A DNA stretch of 14,783 nucleotides from Baffinella frigidus (Eukaryota > Cryptophyceae > Cryptomonadales > Baffinellaceae). Below, piece by piece: positions 11,945 to 14,783 of this stretch. A program made the translations under genes and the position numbers. Location: contig MU647424.1 of NCBI GenBank assembly GCA_026770585.1, positions 8,160-22,942 of the forward strand, read 5' to 3'. The notes beneath the pieces are model-generated. The model was not told the DNA's origin. It did not search any database and worked only from the letters and a program-made list of their open reading frames with translations. The stretch's first letter is position 1, and every line of letters starts with the position of its first letter.

Positions 11945-12060
11945 CAGTTACCCCGCTCATAAGAAACTGCCCACCCCTTAGGACAACCACAAGGTCCTAG
12001 GCATAGGCCTACTGTAGGATCCTAGGGGGAGGCAATTTTTTATGAGCGAGGTACCCCTAC
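11945..12060. mobile_element. family A foldback element, copy 7
   Basis: Left AGTTACCCCGCTCATAAGAA, right TTTTATGAGCGAGGTACCCC. The core GGCATAGGCCTACTGTAGGA is close to that of copy 6. Confidence 0.8.
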
Positions 12061-12122
12061 AACGTCTCTTTGATGGTGAGGTGGGCGTGAGAGGCCTAAA
12101 GGATGTAGGTGTAATACACACA
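12060..12122 (+). pseudogene. fragment of exon F, second + copy
   Basis: GATGGTGAGGTGGGCGTGAG followed by GGTGTAATACAC reads DGEVGVRGLKDVGVIHTT, related to exon F on the - strand. It adjoins element A copy 7. Confidence 0.45.
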
Positions 12123-12172
12123 ACCAACCACCGAACGTCCTTTAGGTTTTGTACGTCATTTCAACTCCTACC

Positions 12173-12275
12173 ATCCCTTAAGTGGCCAGGGGGTCTTAAA
12201 AGACCCACGCCAGGTCCTAAGCAGGTCCTAGGGCCCTACGTTAGGGCGTATGAGCCTACTGGCCACTCAATGGAT
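12173..12275 (+). mobile_element. family B element, copy 3
   Basis: ATCCCTTAAGTGGCCAGGGG at the left, ACTGGCCACTCAATGGAT at the right. The interior contains CAGGTCCTAAGCAGGTCC and GGGCGTATGAGCCTACTGG, as in copies 1 and 2. Confidence 0.85.
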
Positions 12276-12427
12276 AGGCGGACACTGCACTGATTCTCCA
12301 GGAGTTTTTCAAGAACCTGAACCAAACCCAAGGTCCTAAAGGACCCTCCAGTAAAGATCCAGCGCAGAAGGATCTCAGCAGACACCGGCTAACGGCGAGT
12401 CGCGCGACGGGCGGGAGGGAGAGAGAA
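12276..12427. other. Unassigned gap
   Basis: A weak exon-like piece EFFKNLNQTQ lies at about 12301-12331 between AG and GT, too short to trust. GGCGAGTCGCGCGACGGGCG near 12394 faintly resembles E4. Confidence 0.35.
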
Positions 12428-12537
12428 GGGGCCCTTTATTGAACGAACGCGAAGCACGACAGCGTTGAGCTGCACCAGAGGGCCTTTGGTGCTTTGTATT
12501 ACACTCACATCGAAGGTCACGCCCACCTCACTCTTGA
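12428..12537 (-). CDS. exon F candidate on the - strand
   Basis: After a pyrimidine-rich tract and CATCTCCTCAAG (read on the - strand) the frame gives SEVGVTFDVSVIQSTKGPL, then VQLNAVVLRVRSIKGP. The alternating hydrophobic pattern suggests beta strands. A CT-rich minisatellite (complement of 12583-12680) lies just upstream of the acceptor and could be the polypyrimidine tract. Degraded relatives lie on the + strand at 10972 and 12060, and more remotely in block Y at 4846 and 5078. The downstream donor or end is not clear, and the frame stays open to 12389. Confidence 0.4.
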
Positions 12538-12582
12538 GGAGATGGGAACAATCTACGGATGAGCTCCCCGCGGGGAAAAGGG

Positions 12583-12680
12583 AGAGAAAGAGAGGGAGAG
12601 CGAGGGTGCGAGAGGGCGAGAGAGGGCGTGCGAGGGCGAGAGAGGGCGAGAGGGGGTGGGGGGGTGGGGGGGAGGCGTTG
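12583..12680. repeat. GA/G-rich minisatellite (CT-rich on the - strand)
   Basis: Imperfect GAGAGGGCGA units ending in G runs. Confidence 0.92.
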
Positions 12681-12689
12681 TAGGCGTCT

Positions 12690-12939
12690 GAGGGGCTGCG
12701 GCGGCGCGTCGCTTGGGGGAGAGTAGTTGGATCGTCCTGTCCTTGGTGCCGTGTCGCATGGGTGGAGTCGCATGGACCGCGGATGCTTCCTCGTGGGGCT
12801 GCTTGCTGATGAGTCTGGGAGAGTCGCAGGAGAGGAGAGCGCCGAGACTGCTCCACCTTCGAGTCGCCTTCAGGCTGGGCGGTGAAGCGACGGCACCAAC
12901 AGCGCACTTGAGCTGAACTCCATCGGCGAGCAACGGCAT
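12690..12939 (-). CDS. candidate exon on the - strand, starts with ATG
   Basis: ATG at the complement of 12937-12939 opens a frame of very high GC3. It reads MPLLADGVQLKCAVGAVASP, then TRRWSSLGALLSCDSPRLIS, then QLLSPKRRAAAAP before the proline-rich translation of the minisatellite. The frame is also open upstream of the ATG. The codon pattern favours this strand over the overlapping + frame. It may be the exon preceding F at 12428-12537, but I see no good GT donor between them. The family is unknown. Confidence 0.4.
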
Positions 12940-12946
12940 CGATGAT

Positions 12947-13318
12947 GAGAACACGAAAGACGTGACGAAGGACTTGGAGCAGAAGTTCACCACCGATCGT
13001 ATCGGAGAACGAGATTCAGGACAAGGCTCGACGGGTTCTTGTCGGCCTATGCAGATTTCAAGTGCGGCAGGAGTTGGGATAAGAAGGCCCCTGCGGGGAC
13101 CGAGGATCGCGCGGGGGATCGTTGGCCAGACATTGTCGGGAGACCAGGCGCCGCGTGTCATGTTGTGGGTTTGAATTTTTCACGAACAGGGGGATGCAAG
13201 TGGATTTTTGGGGGACGCAAACGCAAATTCGAAGTCCCTCGTAAGACGGTCATTTTTGCAGTCCATGTATGCGCGTCTGCCTTGATTTGGCACTGTTTGA
13301 AACGCAACGTTTCGAACT
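12947..13318 (+). CDS. coding-like + strand segments, frame broken
   Basis: TKDVTKDLEQKFTTDRIGER (from about 12957) is followed, one frame away, by FRTRLDGFLSAYADFKCG and SWDKKAPAGTEDRAGDRW, then PDIVGRPGAACHVVGLNFS. The part to about 13165 has high GC3. The tail from 13166 to the stop at 13318 is A/T-richer and looks non-coding. A frameshift or short intron lies near 13010. Part of the opposite strand is also open, so the strand is not fully certain. No family is recognised. Confidence 0.35.
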
Positions 13319-13635
13319 AAAAGTGTTTCGTGGTACAGATGAAACATTATTGCGCAGGGGTAAACGAAACAGAAAAGTCACGTGGGAGCGTCATTTGGGA
13401 GCGGTTGTGAAAGATCAGGAAAGATCACGCACACCCAACGGACCTGACTCCCTTATATGGAAGACAGTCACGATCTAGATAGCGGTCGCCGGGTGTTCTC
13501 GTGCGTGTCGTTTTTGGTCCGGACCAAAGGTAGAAAAAATACCCCTTGTCCGGACCCTTTTTGTGGCAGCTCGCTCGTCTCATGTCACGTCACATAACTT
13601 CAATGGTCTGACCCGCATTGTCTCATCACTTCGCG
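13319..13635. other. unassigned, short palindromes
   Basis: No gene. TGGTCCGGACCA (13515-13526) is a perfect 12-bp palindrome, and TTGTCCGGACCC recurs at about 13546. GAAACGCAACGTTTC near 13299 is a short hairpin word just upstream. The region precedes the exon at 13636 and may hold its 5' flank, but no TATA-like or other promoter motif is clear. Confidence 0.4.
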
Positions 13636-14141
13636 ATGAGAGGTGAGGCCTCCCTGTCCCCAAGCCACCGCATGCATCGGGACACGCCACTTGCATTGCG
13701 GCGGCTGGCGCGGATCGCAGCGCTGGAGCAGGACGAGCACCAGCAAGTGGTGGAGGACCTGGTCAACGATGGACTCTGCCACGCCGCGTCCTTCGTCTCG
13801 ACCACAACTGCATCCCCGCCGCGCCGACGTCGCCAGCGGCCACTTCCCCTCGAAAACCCGTCCGGTGCAGCGAGCTGCAACCCGCTGGAGCCATTCGTGC
13901 GGGTCCCAAGTGCCCCGTGTGCCGTCGCCAAGCCTTCTCAGAGACCCCACCGCCCGCCCAGCATTTCGATCCCTTCCCTTGCAGCGAGCAATATCCCGCT
14001 GAATGCGCCGCTCGTGCGGTGCCCCAGTGGCCCGCCTGCCGTCGCCCCGTCTTCTCCCGCACACACTCCACAACCTGAGGGGACGCCAAGCGGGCTGTCG
14101 CCGCACGAGCACCTCCTTCTGGCTGTGGCCACGGCCAAAAG
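13636..14141 (+). CDS. probable first or large exon, proline-rich protein with internal repeats
   Basis: ATG at 13636 opens 168 codons plus two bases, ending at the donor AAAAG|GTGTAAG (14142). The N-terminal part (ALRRLARIAALEQDEHQQVV then EDLVNDGL, about residues 18-45) is helical and charged. The remainder is proline- and serine-rich and probably disordered. It carries a 38-residue repeat in frame: AASCNPLEPFVRVPSAPCAV (DNA from 13867) and AASNIPLNAPLVRCPSGPPA (from 13981) are exactly 114 nt apart, with further degenerate copies before and after. GC3 is high. Frames on the - strand are also open, but lack the repeat logic and splice signals. The start codon is uncertain, since the frame is open slightly upstream. 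No family is recognised. Confidence 0.55.
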
Positions 14142-14300
14142 GTGTAAGCCCTGCACACCACACCCTAAACGCTACACCCTAAACGCTACACCCTAAACGC
14201 TGTGGCAACGGCCAGAAGGTGTAAGCCCTAAACGCCACGCCCTAAACGCTACACCCCAAACGCTCCACCCTAAACCCTGCACCCTAAACCCTGCACCCCA
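14142..14300. repeat. telomere-like array with echo of the exon end
   Basis: Directly after the donor come 14-bp units CCCTAAACGCTACA (14162-14198) and later CGCTCCACCCTAAA-type units. In between, 14200-14227 repeats the exon edge and donor (CTGTGGCAACGGCCAGAAGG then TGTAAGCC), matching 14122-14149. Confidence 0.9.
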
Positions 14301-14534
14301 AAGCAGCAAGGTGACCCCGTGGGCGCTCTCGCCGCAACACGCATCCGTGGAGCAGCGATCGCCGCAACACGGGGGAGAGAGAGGGGGGAGAGAGCGCGAT
14401 CGCCGCAGACCCTCTACTCCCTCCAACGATCGGGGCATTGGGAGCACGTCCCCTACCGCTCGGCGGACTTCGAGCGGAGCCAGAAGCCTCAGGGATTTGA
14501 ACAGGGCCCATGGGAGCGCGCGGAGGTACACCAC
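14301..14534. other. unassigned, with repeated CGATCGCCGCA words
   Basis: CTCGCCGCAACACGCAT (about 14328), ATCGCCGCAACACGGG (about 14358) and GATCGCCGCAGACC (about 14398) resemble each other and also CTGTCGCCGCACGAGCAC near the end of the 13636 exon. They may be further degraded exon-edge copies. A + frame rich in R and S is open, but no splice borders or family support a gene. Confidence 0.4.
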
Positions 14535-14783
14535 CAACCCGTAACCCTAAACCCCGCGCACTAAACCCTAAACCTTGAGCACTGAACCCTGAACCCTAAA
14601 CCATAAACTATGAACTATCCCATACACCATAGACCATAGACCATAAACCATAAACACTAAGCACTAAACCACCAACCCTGAACCCGTAACCCGTAACCCG
14701 AACCCCTAAGCACTAAACCCTACGCGCTAAACCCTAAACCATCAACCATCAACCCTGAACCATACACCATAAACCATAGACCA
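14535..14783. repeat. degenerate telomere-like array to the window end
   Basis: CCCTAAA, CACTAAA, CCATAAA, CCATAGA and CCCGTAA units, the most diverged array in the window. It runs off the window edge. Confidence 0.9.

Noticed and set aside
12301-12331. Mini-exon EFFKNLNQTQ between CTCCAG and GGTCC
   Set aside because: About 31 nt with a reasonable AG and GT, but too short to support without transcript data or a matching neighbour exon.
13600-14163. 187-codon open frame on the - strand
   Set aside because: It overlaps the + exon 13636-14141, which has higher GC3, an in-frame 38-residue repeat and a good donor. The - frame is its shadow.
14193-14537. 114-codon open frame on the - strand
   Set aside because: It runs from telomere-like sequence through GA-rich repeats. 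There are no splice signals or recognisable protein features.
14535-14783. True chromosome end
   Set aside because: The heptamers are highly diverged and similar arrays of both orientations lie throughout the window, so these are interstitial.
1-14783. tRNA, rRNA, bacterial operon or phage genes
   Set aside because: None of the expected motifs (cloverleaf with conserved GGTTCGA arm, rRNA cores, ribosome-binding sites with long continuous frames) was seen.

Overview
The window looks like nuclear DNA from an intron-rich eukaryote. Imperfect plant/alveolate-type telomere heptamers (TTTAGGG and variants such as CCCTGAA, CCCTAGA, TGTAGGG) are scattered through it in both orientations. Coding-like pieces are short, GC3-rich and bounded by GT...AG signals. 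There are no prokaryotic operons, Shine-Dalgarno sites, tRNAs or rRNAs that I can see. A chromerid or dinoflagellate-like alga, or another lineage with TTTAGGG telomeres, would fit. The exact organism cannot be told from sequence alone.

Layout. 1-183: CT microsatellite. 195-902: unassigned sequence with one or two exon-like open frames. 945-4572: the most coherent gene. Four different short coding modules (E1, E2, E3, E4) follow each other on the + strand, and each is present two to five times. In each set exactly one copy has both splice borders intact (1257-1331, 2033-2090, 3827-3891, and terminal exon 4495-4572). Their intron phases agree (0, then 1, then 0), so they join into a continuous 276-nt reading frame ending in TAG. 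The other copies are truncated or have lost a splice site, and they lie in introns filled with telomere-like heptamers. 4573-6025: a mosaic of shuffled repeat blocks, a foldback element and a displaced copy of E4. 6026-6810: telomere-like array, foldback elements and a 14-bp tandem/cruciform. 6895-8256: a two-part inverted duplication around a frameshifted gene remnant. 8257-10202: mostly satellite, microsatellite and TTTAGGG-like arrays, with two copies of a 100-bp element. 10203-12276: foldback elements among exon-like fragments. 12277-13318: probable coding fragments on both strands. 13636-14141: a good single exon (+) whose 3' end is echoed downstream in telomere-like sequence. 14142-14783: telomere-like array.

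Main theme: local duplication of exon pieces together with insertion of telomere-like DNA has enlarged the introns, while one copy of each exon stayed usable. Three short element families (A, about 120 bp foldback; B, about 100 bp; C, about 80 bp) are also scattered here. No encoded protein could be assigned to a known family by eye, and no function is claimed.
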